Source: JAGXTF01 sp044224315 (GTDB lineage Bacteria > Bacteroidota > Bacteroidia > NS11-12g > UBA955). Taken from it: a stretch of 64,000 nucleotides of DNA. Where the stretch lies: positions 1,302,001 to 1,366,000 of the forward strand of contig JBGAKR010000001.1 in assembly GCA_044224315.1 (NCBI GenBank). Reading direction: 5' to 3'. Below are positions 52,601 to 61,491 of the stretch, piece by piece. How positions within the stretch are numbered: position 1 is the stretch's first letter; every line of letters begins with the position of its first letter. The notes beneath the pieces were generated by a model. The model did no database searches. It had not been told where the DNA came from and was given only the letters and a program-made list of their open reading frames with translations. A program made the position numbers and the translations under genes.

Positions 52601-53630
52601 CCGTGCCGTTATTGTGCGAAAAATTGCCACCGGTATGGTTAAACAAGGTTTGGTTGGCGTCCCAGGTTCCACCAATATTCATATTGCCGGATGGAGCGGT
52701 AAAATCGCCGGCTTGTAACACAAACGACTGGCAGTACAAATCCATGGGGCTGGTTGCGGGGGTAAAGGTTCCGCTTGATTTGTTTACGTTTAATATTGCT
52801 GTGCGGCCTGTGCCGGTTTGAGTATAGGTTTGGCTTCCGGTTCCGTTTATAGTTATTGTGCCATAGCCACCATCTGCACTGGCCCCAACGGCAAAGTTTC
52901 CGGTAAGTTCTGCAGTACCGTTAAAAATACCATCGTTGTGCGTGAGGGTGTTGGAAACCATCAAAACATCGCCGCTGCCAGTTGCTATAATTTGGGGTGA
53001 GCAACCGGTAGTAGTTGTAAGGGTAACATTGTAAAACTGGGTAGAAGACCCGTTAAGGTCCAGGGTATGCGTAAATTGGGTGCAACCGCTACCGGTATTG
53101 AGAAAGAATGTACCGTTATTGTGATTAAAGGTACCCGCAGAATGGGTGAATACAGTAGAGCTTGAAACCCGGGTTCCGCTAATGGTAAATGTACCTGAAG
53201 TGCTGGTAAATGTGCCACCCGACAAGTTGAAAACACCTGTAGTGTTTATTGTAAAGCTCTGGCTGCCACCAGCAAATGTACCTGAGGTTTGGGTATAACC
53301 ATTGGCACCACAGGTAATTGTGAATGAATTTTGCGATAATGTACCGCTATATCCATTCATCAAAATACCAGAAACAGAAACGTTCATGTCAATGCTACAG
53401 TTGCCATTTAAACCGCCCGTTCCATCAAAGATGGCTACGTCGCCGGCTCCTGGAACAGAGGCTCCACTTGCACCGCCCGAGCTGGCCGACCAGTTGCCCG
53501 TATTGTTCCAATTAGATGCCCCGGACGAAACCCAGTAGCGGTTAGCCGAAAAGGCAGGAATAGAAAATGCAATCGCAACAAAGAGGAGTGTTAGGACTGA
53601 TTTTCTTTTTGAGTTGATTTTTAATCTCAT
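46614..53630 (-). CDS. Giant T9SS surface protein with LamG and choice-of-anchor domains (paralogue B)
   Basis: 2338 residues, same plan as paralogue A. Signal peptide (VLTLLFVAIAFSIPAFSA), NRYWVSSGASNWNNTGNWS, six beta-solenoid units (THNDG, THTDG, THTHG, TYTDG), the region nearly identical to paralogue A, two LamG-like domains (YVSVPSGGGLDNLQSGTIEM and YVSIPDNGTMDLDKTYTIEA), a HYDIN-like segment and a type A CTD (IVMYPNPANTELNIVWPEGT). The first LamG domain differs strongly in sequence from that of paralogue A, so the binding specificity may differ. No catalytic motif seen. Export is by Sec and T9SS. Largest gene in the window. Confidence 0.9.
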   Translation of the reverse strand: MRLKINSKRKSVLTLLFVAIAFSIPAFSANRYWVSSGASNWNNTGNWSASSGGASGASVPGAGDVAIFDGTGGLNGNCSIDMNVSVSGILMNGYSGTLSQNSFTITCGANGYTQTSGTFAGGSQSFTINTTGVFNLSGGTFTSTSGTFTISGTRVSSSTVFTHSAGTFNHNNGTFFLNTGSGCTQFTHTLDLNGSSTQFYNVTLTTTTGCSPQIIATGSGDVLMVSNTLTHNDGIFNGTAELTGNFAVGASADGGYGTITINGTGSQTYTQTGTGRTAILNVNKSSGTFTPATSPMDLYCQSFVLQAGDFTAPSGNMNIGGTWDANQTLFNHTGGNFSHNNGTVVFNPNLPCTQRTLTIDVLNTTAFYSVTFQGTTGCTPAIFVNGSGDVLDINNNLTHTDGILNSSANIKGNLILLAGADGGYGTLTINGTGNQTYSQTGTSRTGLIVVNKPSGNFTPASSPMDFFCQSFDLQSGNFTAPSGNLNIGGTWDANAVLFSHSGGTFSHNNGTVTFNPNLPCTQRTFTIDVINSTSFYNVAFQGTTGCSPAIFVNASGDVLDVTNDLTHTDGILNSSASIKGNLILLAGADGGNGTLTINGSGNQTYSQTGTARTGFIVVNKPSGSFTPASSPMNFFCQSFDLQAGSYTAPSGTLNIGGFWNSNATLFNHAGGTFTHNNGTVEINPNLPCTQYTYTLDVLPTTVFYNMIINGTTGCSSPIITTAGGDVVNVQNNFTHTHGILNGLVDFNGDLTIGSTSDGGTGTITAKGTGFQKYVYAAGAARTCKIIVDKPSGVLSPQTGTTALSCQTFSLIHGMFIAPTGNMNIGGIWDANQTLFLHSGGAFDNNGGTVVINPNLPCTQRTFTLDVLPSTWFYNMVINGTTGCSSPIITTASGDVIQMAGDFTHTDGIINGDFTFWGNLSIAATSDGGTGTLTANGNGAQTYSQAAGSARTIQIIVDKPSGTFSAAGGTTNFNMQSFTLKSGTFTAPTGNMNIGGIWNNNQTLFNHMGGTFSHNNGTVVLNPNLPCTQYTFTVDVLPSTQFYNFQFNGTTGCSSPIFANGAGDSLDVINNLTYTDGISNNLVTAGGNVTVASTFDGGNGKLIFTGSNAQNFDLTGATALFNGSIIVDKAANNVTLLSTCTLDAGASQSISFQNGKMITTSSNLLRVDRTVGVSGGNSNSFVSGPMVRMIANNGVNNNIFFPIGAGSQYRQALLNVTHTSAANFDYTAEVKNISAQTLGLTLPGTVDKVSPVRYWQIDRSATGNLSAASVQLFYGADDGVTDNSNLRLVKGNGGNWDNIGGTGSANGSGSITSSVNFTTFSPFALANANGGTNFPGSALNFVGGDDYVSVPSGGGLDNLQSGTIEMWVKWTGTQDAGYLNTSYGAVLARQSNGVFTNQLIALNGSDPATAKIIWNPYAYGTTAITSTAAAGNGVWNHIAITYASGNHKMYINGVLVGTSTLTGTISTNTSKALTIGGWIDDGQGFSTSTIDEVRIWNRVLCQGEIQNNMSCEIPTSASGLLANYHFNQGIGEGNNSGVTSLNDASGNSRTGTLNNMALNGTTSNWVSSGAVANGISCGVYGPEINVKGNSVSITDGDVTPSAADHTDFGDVNVNTPFTRTYTIENLGVSPLTISSIGLSGANPTLFSVGALNPAGPIAASGSATVTVTFLPTTTGTKTATLTINSDDCDEAAYDFALQGNSVTPAGVLHFDGWGNTNPGGSNISPSTYDYVSIPDNGTMDLDKTYTIEAWVYLDDNKNNTIIDKGDYRYLFQTHPNGNTGLGLYNPSMGWVYSSGSVPTGAWHHIATTFDANAQQVVFYLDGAVLSTHSSGLFGPVASPGPDNGIVTIGRQQPSSCVCNNFDGKMEELRVWSRVLCQSEIQHNMNCELTGTQKNLAAYFQFNQGLAAGTNTSVTTLNDASGNGNSGTLTNFALTGSSSNWVAAGPITTGVSCSPLCDSTNSVATAAGTYTSTTSYTSPSSGFTHYCDCQNKLLLSLKLGGTGAVIPDNGISLKINSTGSNFYAHNVGFVGNTFGYAAMDRTWNVSPTTQPTSKVPVRFYFNSSDISSLDNTLTTNGLPGIFNANDLSFWKVINGSKPAHAAVPALSQYDVKVITYSAVATDSTWVLGDRSGGNYFAQFFVNGFSGGGGGAGPLGLTPLPIDLLYLTATGVDNKYIQVKWATAQEHNTAWFEVERSENGKDFVKIGTLTAAGNSESPLTYSFKDVNAKTNKQYYYRLRVVETGGNSTITYVVSAKLNQLVPTTIVMYPNPANTELNIVWPEGTETASVVINGADGREVYNQNVDIANSSKINVSSFSQGVYIVSLHVNGTVINSRLVIKR

Positions 53631-54583
53631 ATTGCTTTGGTGGTTTGATTTTTTCGAAATTTTTTGTCCGTTTTGATAATATTTAATTTAGTAAACCATT
53701 AGTGTTTACAAGGCTTTTGCGAGCCTTAACGCTGTTGTTTTTTTTGATTTTAGTGACAATTTAGTTTTCAATACGGTATGCAAATAAAGGTTATCCACAT
53801 TTTATTTCCAATTTCCAGGATTTGAAGCCTGCAAAGTGAACATGTACATAGATTTGTAGGTCAAATAGAGTGTGAATAACCGTCAATATTGAGTTTCCGA
53901 AGGATGATGTTCGTTAATAAAATCACCAGATTGAAAAAAATGAATTTACGTATGAAGGTTATGACTTTACAAAAACCCTTAAAAAATTAACGAAAAAATT
54001 AAATGAAAAATTAACCGATAAAACCGATTAAAATAGTGATTAATAAATTAAAAATACATGTATATGTCTTTAAACCATATTTTTGTATATTACAGCTTCT
54101 TAAAAAAATGTGATTTTTTTTATCAATAATCTTATTGCTAGAATATTTGTTCGAACAATTGGATTTTCACCCTTTCCCAACCAAATTGGCTTTCGTATAC
54201 TTAAACCCGCACTCGGTGAGTTTTGTGTTTTGCCCATAAATTATCACCTTAAGTAAACAACAATAGGACGTGATTTAGGATCAGAAATCCTTACTGTACC
54301 TCAAAAAACAAAGGCAATTTCTCCAACAAAAGGATCCAAACTGCTTAATTTAGTATGCCCAAACTGCCTTGTGGTAAAGTATAATGGATAAAATCCCTCT
54401 TTGTCCCATCCGGATATTCGGGTTTAAAATTTTTAATTTCAAGTTAAAACGTCCTTTTATTAATCAAAAATTAATATTCATTAATTTTATTTTAATAATC
54501 ATGAGTCTAAATATGCAACTAATAAGTTTTCACAGGGTATTATTTTGCCCCTGATTTGCATAGAATAGGGTCGGTTTGTGAAA
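53631..54583. other. AT-rich intergenic region, no gene seen
   Basis: About 950 bases, strongly AT-rich. I see no convincing ORF, tRNA or array; only loose AATTAA-type repetition (53985-54035). It separates the start of the giant gene (53630) from the end of the type B gene (54584) and could hold the promoter of the giant gene. Confidence 0.6.
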
Positions 54584-56569
54584 TCACCGCAGTAACTGAA
54601 AATTACCTTTTTGTACAATCCGGTTGTTGCTGCAGTCTTTGTATTCCAATATATATACGTATATGCCCTCGGGTGCAGGTTGGTTTTTATAGGTGCCATC
54701 CCATGCGGGATATTCCTCATTTTTATAAACGCATTGCCCCCAGCGGTTATAGATTTTTAAACTGGCAATGTAGGGGAGCTTGCTGTGCGGAAACCACTCA
54801 TTGCGCCCATTGCCATCAGGGGTAAACGCATTGGGTACATAAATATTCTGACTGCCCCCAATGGGTGTAAACCTTATACTGTCTGTACTGATGCAGCCAC
54901 GGGAGTTTGTTATCTGCACCCAGTATAGCCCTTCGCTGCTAATGTCTATATAAGGCGTTGTGGCACCTGTGCTCCATTTATATCTGTGGTTTGCAGGTGC
55001 CGATATTCTGCGAGGGGCCGAGAAACAGACCGAGTCATCGGGGCCCAGGGAAAACAGGGTGGAAGAGGATGTGTTCACCCAGAAAGGTTCGTTTAGCCAA
55101 TTGCAACCCCCATTATACTGCAATATAAATTTACCGGCCGAATCTATACGTTTCACATGGCTGGTATCTCCATCCCACCATAGCAGCGGCGAAAATCGAT
55201 AGGGAATATTGAGCACGGTGTCGGTATTTTCACACAAAAAGATCTGGTCTGTAAGACCTAACACGGCATCGGCGGTTGGTTTGATTTTAAATGAATCCAG
55301 GTAACTATCGCAAGGACCAAAGATTTGTACCCAGTATGTACCTATATTGCTAATGGTTTTGGAATGGCTTGTGTCCAGGTCATACCACATGGCGCGCTGC
55401 CCAGGTTTTAATATTCCTGCCAGGCTTCTAAAAACCGGTTTCCCCGGGCATACTGTAGTATCCTTCAGGTCAAACGGGCTCACCGGATTTTTTACAGTTA
55501 CATCAAAGGTGTCGGTAAGGTTTACACATTTGGAAAGGTCGGTAAACAATACGGTATACTTTCCCAAGCTGTTGATACTTCTCTGGTTGAGCACCGAGCC
55601 ATTGTCCCACTTGGTTAAAAGGTAGTTTGCCGGAAAATTAACGTTAAATAAAACGGGCGGACAAACTGCTGTATCCTTAAAAATATCCCGGTGAACCAAA
55701 CTTGGCGATGAGGTATAAATCTGCATGGAATCTTTGCAGCTATTGCCATTATAATCAGTAATTGTAACAATGTAGGTGCCGGGGATGATGGGGTTTTTAA
55801 GCTTGGGCGACGAGATTTTGTTGTTGCCCAAAATATTGGCGGCAGGTTGCCAATCATACGTATAGGTGTTGTCGCAGCTTACCCCATACTGTCCTACCCG
55901 GTTTGTGCCCAGGTAAATTTGGGAGTTTACGCAGTAAATAGTGTCGCGGCCAGCATTTACAATCAGTTTGCCGCTGCCAAAACTTATGTCGTCTACTCCA
56001 ATGTTATGCCCCAATATATTGGCATCCAGGGTTTGTAAGCCGGCCTTGGCACTGGTAGCCGGGCCGCTGTTCCAGGTTCCGCTGATTTGTACCCATGTTT
56101 TGCTGCTATTGGCCACCGTTACACTGCTAGTTATGGCTGTTCCGTTTATTGCCAGTCGTATGGTTGATGGATTGTCGCTGCTTACATTCATCGATACATA
56201 CCAAAGGCTAAAGGTGTAATTGGTATTTTTTTCTACCGGTATATCCTGCCAGAATTCGTAGTTCCAGCCTGTTTTGGTGCGCGGATCGATGTATAAATAA
56301 TAGCCCGATGAAGATCCGGGATTTTTATCAGCCACAGGCTCGTCGGCTACACCCGGCTGCAGCGCAGTGGTGGCCTGCCACCTGAAAACCGAATTGCCAA
56401 AAAACGGACTGGACGCGTTGGCCAGTGCATTTAGGGGGTTCAGTTTTAAACATACCAGGTTGCTGCTTTCAAAATTGCCGTTTTGCCATAGGTTTGCCAC
56501 CGGACAAGTGCGCTGGGCTATGCTTAATTGGGATGCAAAAGCAAAAATTAAAAGTATATAAAAGCGCAT
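54584..56569 (-). CDS. Secreted protein with gliding-motility-associated (type B) T9SS CTD
   Basis: 661 residues. Start at ATG 56569, MRFYILLIFAFASQLSIAQ, a signal peptide (a Met five codons upstream is an alternative). A jelly-roll-like domain of about 185 residues follows (NLWQNGNFESSNLVC, GYYLYIDPRTKTGWNYEFWQ). After that come several repeats of about 90 residues with paired cysteines (DTAVCPPVLF, DTTVCPGKPVFRSL, ENTDTVLNI), typical of Ig/PKD-like repeats. The end matches the type B CTD: NIYVPNAFTPDGNGRNEWFP, IYNRWGQCVYKN, WDGTYKNQPAPEGIYVY. Attachment is by T9SS, usually as a secreted or gliding-associated protein. Confidence 0.9.
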   Translation of the reverse strand: MRFYILLIFAFASQLSIAQRTCPVANLWQNGNFESSNLVCLKLNPLNALANASSPFFGNSVFRWQATTALQPGVADEPVADKNPGSSSGYYLYIDPRTKTGWNYEFWQDIPVEKNTNYTFSLWYVSMNVSSDNPSTIRLAINGTAITSSVTVANSSKTWVQISGTWNSGPATSAKAGLQTLDANILGHNIGVDDISFGSGKLIVNAGRDTIYCVNSQIYLGTNRVGQYGVSCDNTYTYDWQPAANILGNNKISSPKLKNPIIPGTYIVTITDYNGNSCKDSMQIYTSSPSLVHRDIFKDTAVCPPVLFNVNFPANYLLTKWDNGSVLNQRSINSLGKYTVLFTDLSKCVNLTDTFDVTVKNPVSPFDLKDTTVCPGKPVFRSLAGILKPGQRAMWYDLDTSHSKTISNIGTYWVQIFGPCDSYLDSFKIKPTADAVLGLTDQIFLCENTDTVLNIPYRFSPLLWWDGDTSHVKRIDSAGKFILQYNGGCNWLNEPFWVNTSSSTLFSLGPDDSVCFSAPRRISAPANHRYKWSTGATTPYIDISSEGLYWVQITNSRGCISTDSIRFTPIGGSQNIYVPNAFTPDGNGRNEWFPHSKLPYIASLKIYNRWGQCVYKNEEYPAWDGTYKNQPAPEGIYVYILEYKDCSNNRIVQKGNFQLLR

Positions 56570-56732
56570 TGCAATTCGAAACACAAAATTCTACTTAATA
56601 AACAAGAAACCAAATTATCACCCTGATTATTTGTCTGCGAGGGCATTTTATTACAATAAAATTAAATTATGGTTTAATTTTACGGCTACAGAAAAATTGA
56701 AAATAACTTAAAATTTTAATTCAATATTTTAA

Positions 56733-57965
56733 TTATTCTGTAACCAAAACAGGCCCCTTTATTACGCCGTGATCCGGCGCTTTGAGCACAAAGTAAAGAT
56801 TGCCGGCGGGTAAATTTTCTTGTTTTATTTCATATTCACCTGTATTAGAATAGGATTGATGAATTAGCTGACCCGATAAAGTAAAAATCTGTAAGGTATA
56901 AGTGCCTGGCAATGGGGCATTTATTTTTAGAATAGAAGTAGAGGAAACAGGCTGTGGAAAAAGGGTATACCGGGCTGTTTCTGAAAAACTGGATACACCG
57001 TTTTGATTGCAGTTTGAAGCTGAGGCACAGCCAAACAAATCGGTGGTAGGAAAAGACCACGCATCCAAACAACAGATTACCGAAAATTGCCCACTAATAT
57101 TCATTGGATAATAATCAGAAACAGACCGGGTTTGGGCCTCTACAATCAGCGTATCCAGGCTTAAATCTCCAAATTGCAGCACAGCCCCATGTAGTTTTTG
57201 ATGGCCACAAAGGCTGGCCTGGTTATTTATATACACATAGCCGGTTTTGCCAGTCGCATAGTCTTGGTTCAGCAACACTGCATGGTAGATCAAAACAGTG
57301 TCGCCTTGGGTTGGTATATGGTTATTTACCCAGGTTTTGGCATCATTCCAATTGCCGTTTTCGCAGTTACTAATTGCCAGATGGGTATGTTTGCTCACTA
57401 CCACCTCTTGGGTGCGCGCGCAGGTGCAGGCCGCCATACTGTCGAAAGTTGTAATTGTTACAGTATAGGTTCCATATGCTGTATAGTTGTGTTCCGGTGC
57501 TTTTTTTTCCGAAAAATTGCCATCACCAAAATTCCAATGTGTTAAATATGCATATCCGGGGTCGTTTACAGGTTTGCTTCCATAACCGGTAGCATTAAAT
57601 TTTACCATTTTATCGGCATAACCCGGAACTGCCAAAATGCGGGTTAAGCAAGTAGTGCATTGTTGAATTTCTACCTCCTGCAGTGTGGTGTCGCGGCATC
57701 CATCCACTGTATCGTGCACAATCAATTGCACTGGCACAATCTGGTGTTGTTTATAGCTATGGCTGGGCTGAAAAAGGGTTGAAGAAAAACCATCGCCAAA
57801 ATCCCAGGTGTAGTGTAAATTTTTACCCACCGAAATATTGTAGAATTCGATACCAAAATTATTTTTTTCTACAATTGCAAAACTGGCCTTACAGGTATCT
57901 GTAGCCTTAAGGTTTTGGAATACAATTAAATAAATTAAAAATGGAATGAATTTTAATTTCCGCAT
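56733..57965 (-). CDS. Secreted PKD-domain protein with T9SS CTD
   Basis: 410 residues from MRKLKFIPFLIYLIVFQNLK (57965). Two PKD-type domains: LHYTWDFGDGFSSTLFQPSH and LTHWNFGDGNFSEKKAPEHN. Then a G8-like/beta-helix-like segment (NGNWNDAKTWVNNHIPTQGD) and a CTD starting TLFPQPVSSTSILKI. WDFGDG is the PKD signature. The ATG is 25 codons after the first in-frame Met; the longer version adds an unlikely Cys-rich leader. Likely a secreted glycan-binding or structural protein. It is the last minus-strand gene before carB. Confidence 0.85.
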   Translation of the reverse strand: MRKLKFIPFLIYLIVFQNLKATDTCKASFAIVEKNNFGIEFYNISVGKNLHYTWDFGDGFSSTLFQPSHSYKQHQIVPVQLIVHDTVDGCRDTTLQEVEIQQCTTCLTRILAVPGYADKMVKFNATGYGSKPVNDPGYAYLTHWNFGDGNFSEKKAPEHNYTAYGTYTVTITTFDSMAACTCARTQEVVVSKHTHLAISNCENGNWNDAKTWVNNHIPTQGDTVLIYHAVLLNQDYATGKTGYVYINNQASLCGHQKLHGAVLQFGDLSLDTLIVEAQTRSVSDYYPMNISGQFSVICCLDAWSFPTTDLFGCASASNCNQNGVSSFSETARYTLFPQPVSSTSILKINAPLPGTYTLQIFTLSGQLIHQSYSNTGEYEIKQENLPAGNLYFVLKAPDHGVIKGPVLVTE

Positions 57966-58095
57966 ACTGTTTAGACACAAAAATGAGAATAGGTTACACA
58001 TATATTTATAAAATTTTGCGAGGACACAACTAGGACACAAGGATATATCCCACGGAATTGTGACTTGTTGGAATGGTTAATTATGTAAACTGTAA

Positions 58096-58256
58096 ACTCC
58101 CTGTATCCTCCACTGCCCCCCGCCCCCACTCCCTGTAATCGCCTCCACTACCCCCCGCCCCCCACTCCCTGTAATCGCCTCCGCTATTCCCTATTCCCCA
58201 CTTCCTGTAATCGCCTCCGCTATTCCCCATTCCCTATTCCCCATTCCCTATTTATC
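58096..58256. repeat. C-rich tandem repeat before carB
   Basis: CTGTAATCGCCTCC with C/T-rich tails repeats about every 36 bases, four times. The end (58222-58256) is a heptamer run ATTCCCC, ATTCCCT, ATTCCCC, ATTCCCT, ATTTATC. The sequence is strongly strand-asymmetric, almost without G on the plus strand. No gene is encoded. Confidence 0.8.
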
Positions 58257-58287
58257 AACAATGCAAGGCAACTCCGATTGCATGGGC

Positions 58288-58295
58288 TAATTTTG
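58288..58295 (+). promoter_or_regulatory. -7 element of carB
   Basis: TAATTTTG matches TAnnTTTG, 17 bases before the carB ATG at 58313, leaving a leader of about a dozen bases. No TTG is seen at -33. Confidence 0.45.
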
Positions 58296-58312
58296 CGCAA
58301 TTTTAGACATCC

Positions 58313-61132
58313 ATGCCAAAAGACCCCTCCATTCGTTCTGTACTTATCATTGGCTCCGGCCCAATCATCATCGGACAAGCTTGCGAGTTTGATTACTCCG
58401 GCTCTCAGGCTGCCCGCAGTCTTCGCGAAGAAGGTATTGAAGTATCGCTGATCAACAGCAATCCGGCTACCATTATGACCGACAAAATGAACGCCGACCA
58501 CGTTTATTTATGGCCATTAACCGCCGAAAGCGTTGAAAAAATATTGCAGGAAAGGCAAATTGATGCGGTGCTGCCTACTATGGGTGGCCAAACCGCATTA
58601 AACCTGGCCAAAGAATGCGATGAGCTGGGTATTTGGGAAAAATACAACTGCCGCATTATTGGTGTAAACATTGCCGCCATCGACAAAATGGAGGACCGCG
58701 ATAAATTCCGCGATCTGATGATTGAGTTGGGGGTAGGGGTAGCAGATGGTCAAATTGCTAATAGCTTTTTGGAAGGAAAAGAAGTTGCCCAACGCATTGG
58801 TTTTCCATTGGTTATACGCCCCAGTTATACACTTGGTGGAACTGGAGGTAGCATTGTATTTAAGAAAGAAGATTTTGATACCGCCCTGCAGCGCGGACTT
58901 GAAGCCAGCCCTATACATGAAGTAATTGTAGAAAAAGCCGTAATGGGCTGGAAAGAATATGAACTTGAATTGCTGCGCGATGGCAAGGATGATATAGCCG
59001 TAATCTGTACCATCGAAAATTTTGACCCCATGGGCATTCACACCGGGGATTCTATCACCGTGGCGCCGGCCATGACCCTGAGTGATACTTGTTTCCAGGC
59101 CATGCGCGATATGGCATTTAAAATGATGCGCAGTATGGGCGTTTTTGCCGGGGGTTGCAATGTGCAGTTTTCGGTAAACCCCGAGGATGAGCAAATCATC
59201 GCCATCGAAATTAACCCCCGTGTGAGTCGCAGTTCGGCCCTGGCTTCGAAAGCTACGGGTTATCCCATTGCTAAAATTGCCGCCAAACTTGCAGTAGGTT
59301 ATTATCTGGATGAACTGAAAAATCCGGTTACCAAAACTACTTCGGCCTTTTTTGAGCCCGCCATTGATTACGTAATTGTAAAAATACCGCGCTGGAACTT
59401 CGATAAATTCCACGGTTCAGACCGCCGCCTGGGTTTCCAGATGAAATCGGTGGGTGAGGTGATGGCCATTGGTCGCAGTTTTCAGGAAGCTCTGCAGAAA
59501 GCCTGTCAGAGCCTGGAGATAGGCCGCCATGGATTGGGTGCCGACCGCCCTGCAGAACGCAACCTGGAAGTACTGGCCGATGGCCTGGAGCATGCCAGCT
59601 GGAACCGCATTTTTCAACTGAAAGATGCCCTGAGCCTGGGTGTTCCCATTAGCTCGGTACAAAAAATGACCCGCATAGATCGCTGGTTTTTGGAACAAAT
59701 TGCCGATCTGGTAAAAACCGAAACGGATATACGCCGGTTTAATATTGACAACTTGCCGGTGGATTTGCTTCGCGTAGCAAAGGAAAAAGGGTATAGCGAT
59801 GAGCAAATAGCCTGGCTCATGGGCAATTGCACCGCCGAGCAGGTGTACGAGAAACGAAAATCCCTGGGCATTCGCCGTGTATACAAAATGGTAGATACCT
59901 GCAGCGCCGAGTTTCCAAGTCCTACCAACTATTTCTACAGCACTTTCGACGGAGAAAACGAGAGTGAATTTACCGAAAACAAAAAGAAAGTAATTGTACT
60001 GGGCAGTGGTCCGAACCGCATAGGCCAGGGGATTGAGTTTGACTACAGCTGTGTACACGGAATTTTGGCTGCCCGCGAGGCGGGTTATGAAGCCATTATG
60101 GTAAACTGCAACCCCGAAACGGTAAGTACAGACTTTGATATGGCCGACAAGCTGTATTTCGAGCCGGTGTATTGGGAACATTTGTGGGAGCTGATTGAAT
60201 ACGAAAAGCCCGAGGGTGTAATAGTGCAGTTGGGCGGTCAAACCGCATTGAAACTGGCCGAAAAACTCCACGAAAAAGGCGTAAAAATCATCGGTACCGA
60301 TTTTGGCAGCATGGATCTTTCCGAAGACCGTGGCCGCTTTAGCGATCTGCTGGCCGAGTTGGATATTCCATACCCTAAATACGGTGTAGCCCTGGATGCC
60401 GAAGAAGCCATCAAAATTGCAAATGAAGTAGGTTACCCTGTATTGGTTCGCCCCAGCTATGTGTTGGGCGGACAAGGCATGGTAATCGTAATTAATGACG
60501 AGGACCTGGAAAAGGCGGTGGTAAAGCTTATGGGAGACCTGCCCGGCAACCGCGTGCTGATAGACCATTTCCTGGACCGTGCAGAAGAAACCGAAAGCGA
60601 CAGTATTTGCGACGGAGATGAAGTACACATCATAGGCATGATGGAACATATAGAGCCTGCCGGTATCCACAGCGGAGACAGCAGCGCCGTATTGCCTCCG
60701 TTCAGCCTCAGCGAAAACGTGAAAAACCAGATGGCGGAATACACCACCCGCCTGGCCTTGAAAATGAATATACGCGGACTGCTAAACATACAGTTTGCCG
60801 TAAAAGAGGAGAAAGTATACGTCATCGAAGCCAATCCCCGCGCCAGTCGCACCGTGCCCTTTATTTGCAAAGCCTACGATGTGCCCTATGTAAACATGGC
60901 CACCAAAGTGATGTTGGGGGTAAATAAAATTAAGGATTTCACCATTCCACCCCGCCCGCCGGGATACGCCATTAAGCAACCGGTTTTTTCATTCAATAAA
61001 TTCCCCGGTGTAAGCCGCGAGCTAGGCCCCGAAATGAAAAGCACCGGCGAAAGCATTCTCTTCATCAAAGACCTAATGGACCCCACATTCAGAGAGCTTT
61101 ATAAGATGAAGAGTGTGTACCTGAGCCACTAA
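58313..61132 (+). CDS. carB: Carbamoyl-phosphate synthase large subunit
   Basis: 939 residues. It makes carbamoyl phosphate from ammonia (supplied by CarA), bicarbonate and two ATP, for pyrimidine and arginine synthesis. The two ATP-grasp halves are clear: first half IGSGPIIIGQACEFDYSGSQ, RPSYTLGGTGGSIV, IEINPRVSRSSALASKATGY; second half LGSGPNRIGQGIEFDYSCVH, RPSYVLGGQGMVIV, IEANPRASRTVPFICKAYDV. After the second half the protein ends at KMKSVYLSH, without the roughly 130-residue MGS-like allosteric domain of the 1073-residue E. coli enzyme. Such short CarB forms are typical of Bacteroidota. The CarA gene is not in the window. A candidate promoter is 17 bases upstream. Confidence 0.97.
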   Translation: MPKDPSIRSVLIIGSGPIIIGQACEFDYSGSQAARSLREEGIEVSLINSNPATIMTDKMNADHVYLWPLTAESVEKILQERQIDAVLPTMGGQTALNLAKECDELGIWEKYNCRIIGVNIAAIDKMEDRDKFRDLMIELGVGVADGQIANSFLEGKEVAQRIGFPLVIRPSYTLGGTGGSIVFKKEDFDTALQRGLEASPIHEVIVEKAVMGWKEYELELLRDGKDDIAVICTIENFDPMGIHTGDSITVAPAMTLSDTCFQAMRDMAFKMMRSMGVFAGGCNVQFSVNPEDEQIIAIEINPRVSRSSALASKATGYPIAKIAAKLAVGYYLDELKNPVTKTTSAFFEPAIDYVIVKIPRWNFDKFHGSDRRLGFQMKSVGEVMAIGRSFQEALQKACQSLEIGRHGLGADRPAERNLEVLADGLEHASWNRIFQLKDALSLGVPISSVQKMTRIDRWFLEQIADLVKTETDIRRFNIDNLPVDLLRVAKEKGYSDEQIAWLMGNCTAEQVYEKRKSLGIRRVYKMVDTCSAEFPSPTNYFYSTFDGENESEFTENKKKVIVLGSGPNRIGQGIEFDYSCVHGILAAREAGYEAIMVNCNPETVSTDFDMADKLYFEPVYWEHLWELIEYEKPEGVIVQLGGQTALKLAEKLHEKGVKIIGTDFGSMDLSEDRGRFSDLLAELDIPYPKYGVALDAEEAIKIANEVGYPVLVRPSYVLGGQGMVIVINDEDLEKAVVKLMGDLPGNRVLIDHFLDRAEETESDSICDGDEVHIIGMMEHIEPAGIHSGDSSAVLPPFSLSENVKNQMAEYTTRLALKMNIRGLLNIQFAVKEEKVYVIEANPRASRTVPFICKAYDVPYVNMATKVMLGVNKIKDFTIPPRPPGYAIKQPVFSFNKFPGVSRELGPEMKSTGESILFIKDLMDPTFRELYKMKSVYLSH

Positions 61133-61134
61133 GG

Positions 61135-61220
61135 GTGCAAAGTGCAAGGTGCACAGTGCAAGGAACAGCCTCAGCTTAATTTTCAATGTGCGGAGCAGAA
61201 TGGAAAATGTAGAATGTAAA
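61135..61220. repeat. GTGCAAR and ATGTAAA heptamer runs after carB
   Basis: GTGCAAA, GTGCAAG, GTGCACA, GTGCAAG in phase at 61135-61162, and ATGGAAA, ATGTAGA, ATGTAAA at 61200-61220. Two more of the 7-bp families. Confidence 0.75.
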
Positions 61221-61491
61221 ATGCTCGCCCGACTGAAATGATGGGTGTAAGTTGTATGCCCGGCAGGCATCCTCACTGGAGTTTCTCCCTGGTCGAGTGT
61301 TGTCACCGACCAGTTAGTGGCATGATATTCTAGTCAAACGCAATTTACTTATGGTTTTAACACTAAAATATTACCAATCATTTTAGGGGTTGCCCCCATT
61401 TCAATTGTTATACTATCATGCAATTGACCATTTGCTTACTTATATCTCAAACCAGGCTTTGTTGTGATTTATTACAAAATTTAATAAAAAT

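Noticed and set aside
58598..60670. Long minus-strand ORFs opposite carB (271 and 417 codons)
   Set aside because: They run antisense to a conserved enzyme, with no family resemblance and no promoter.
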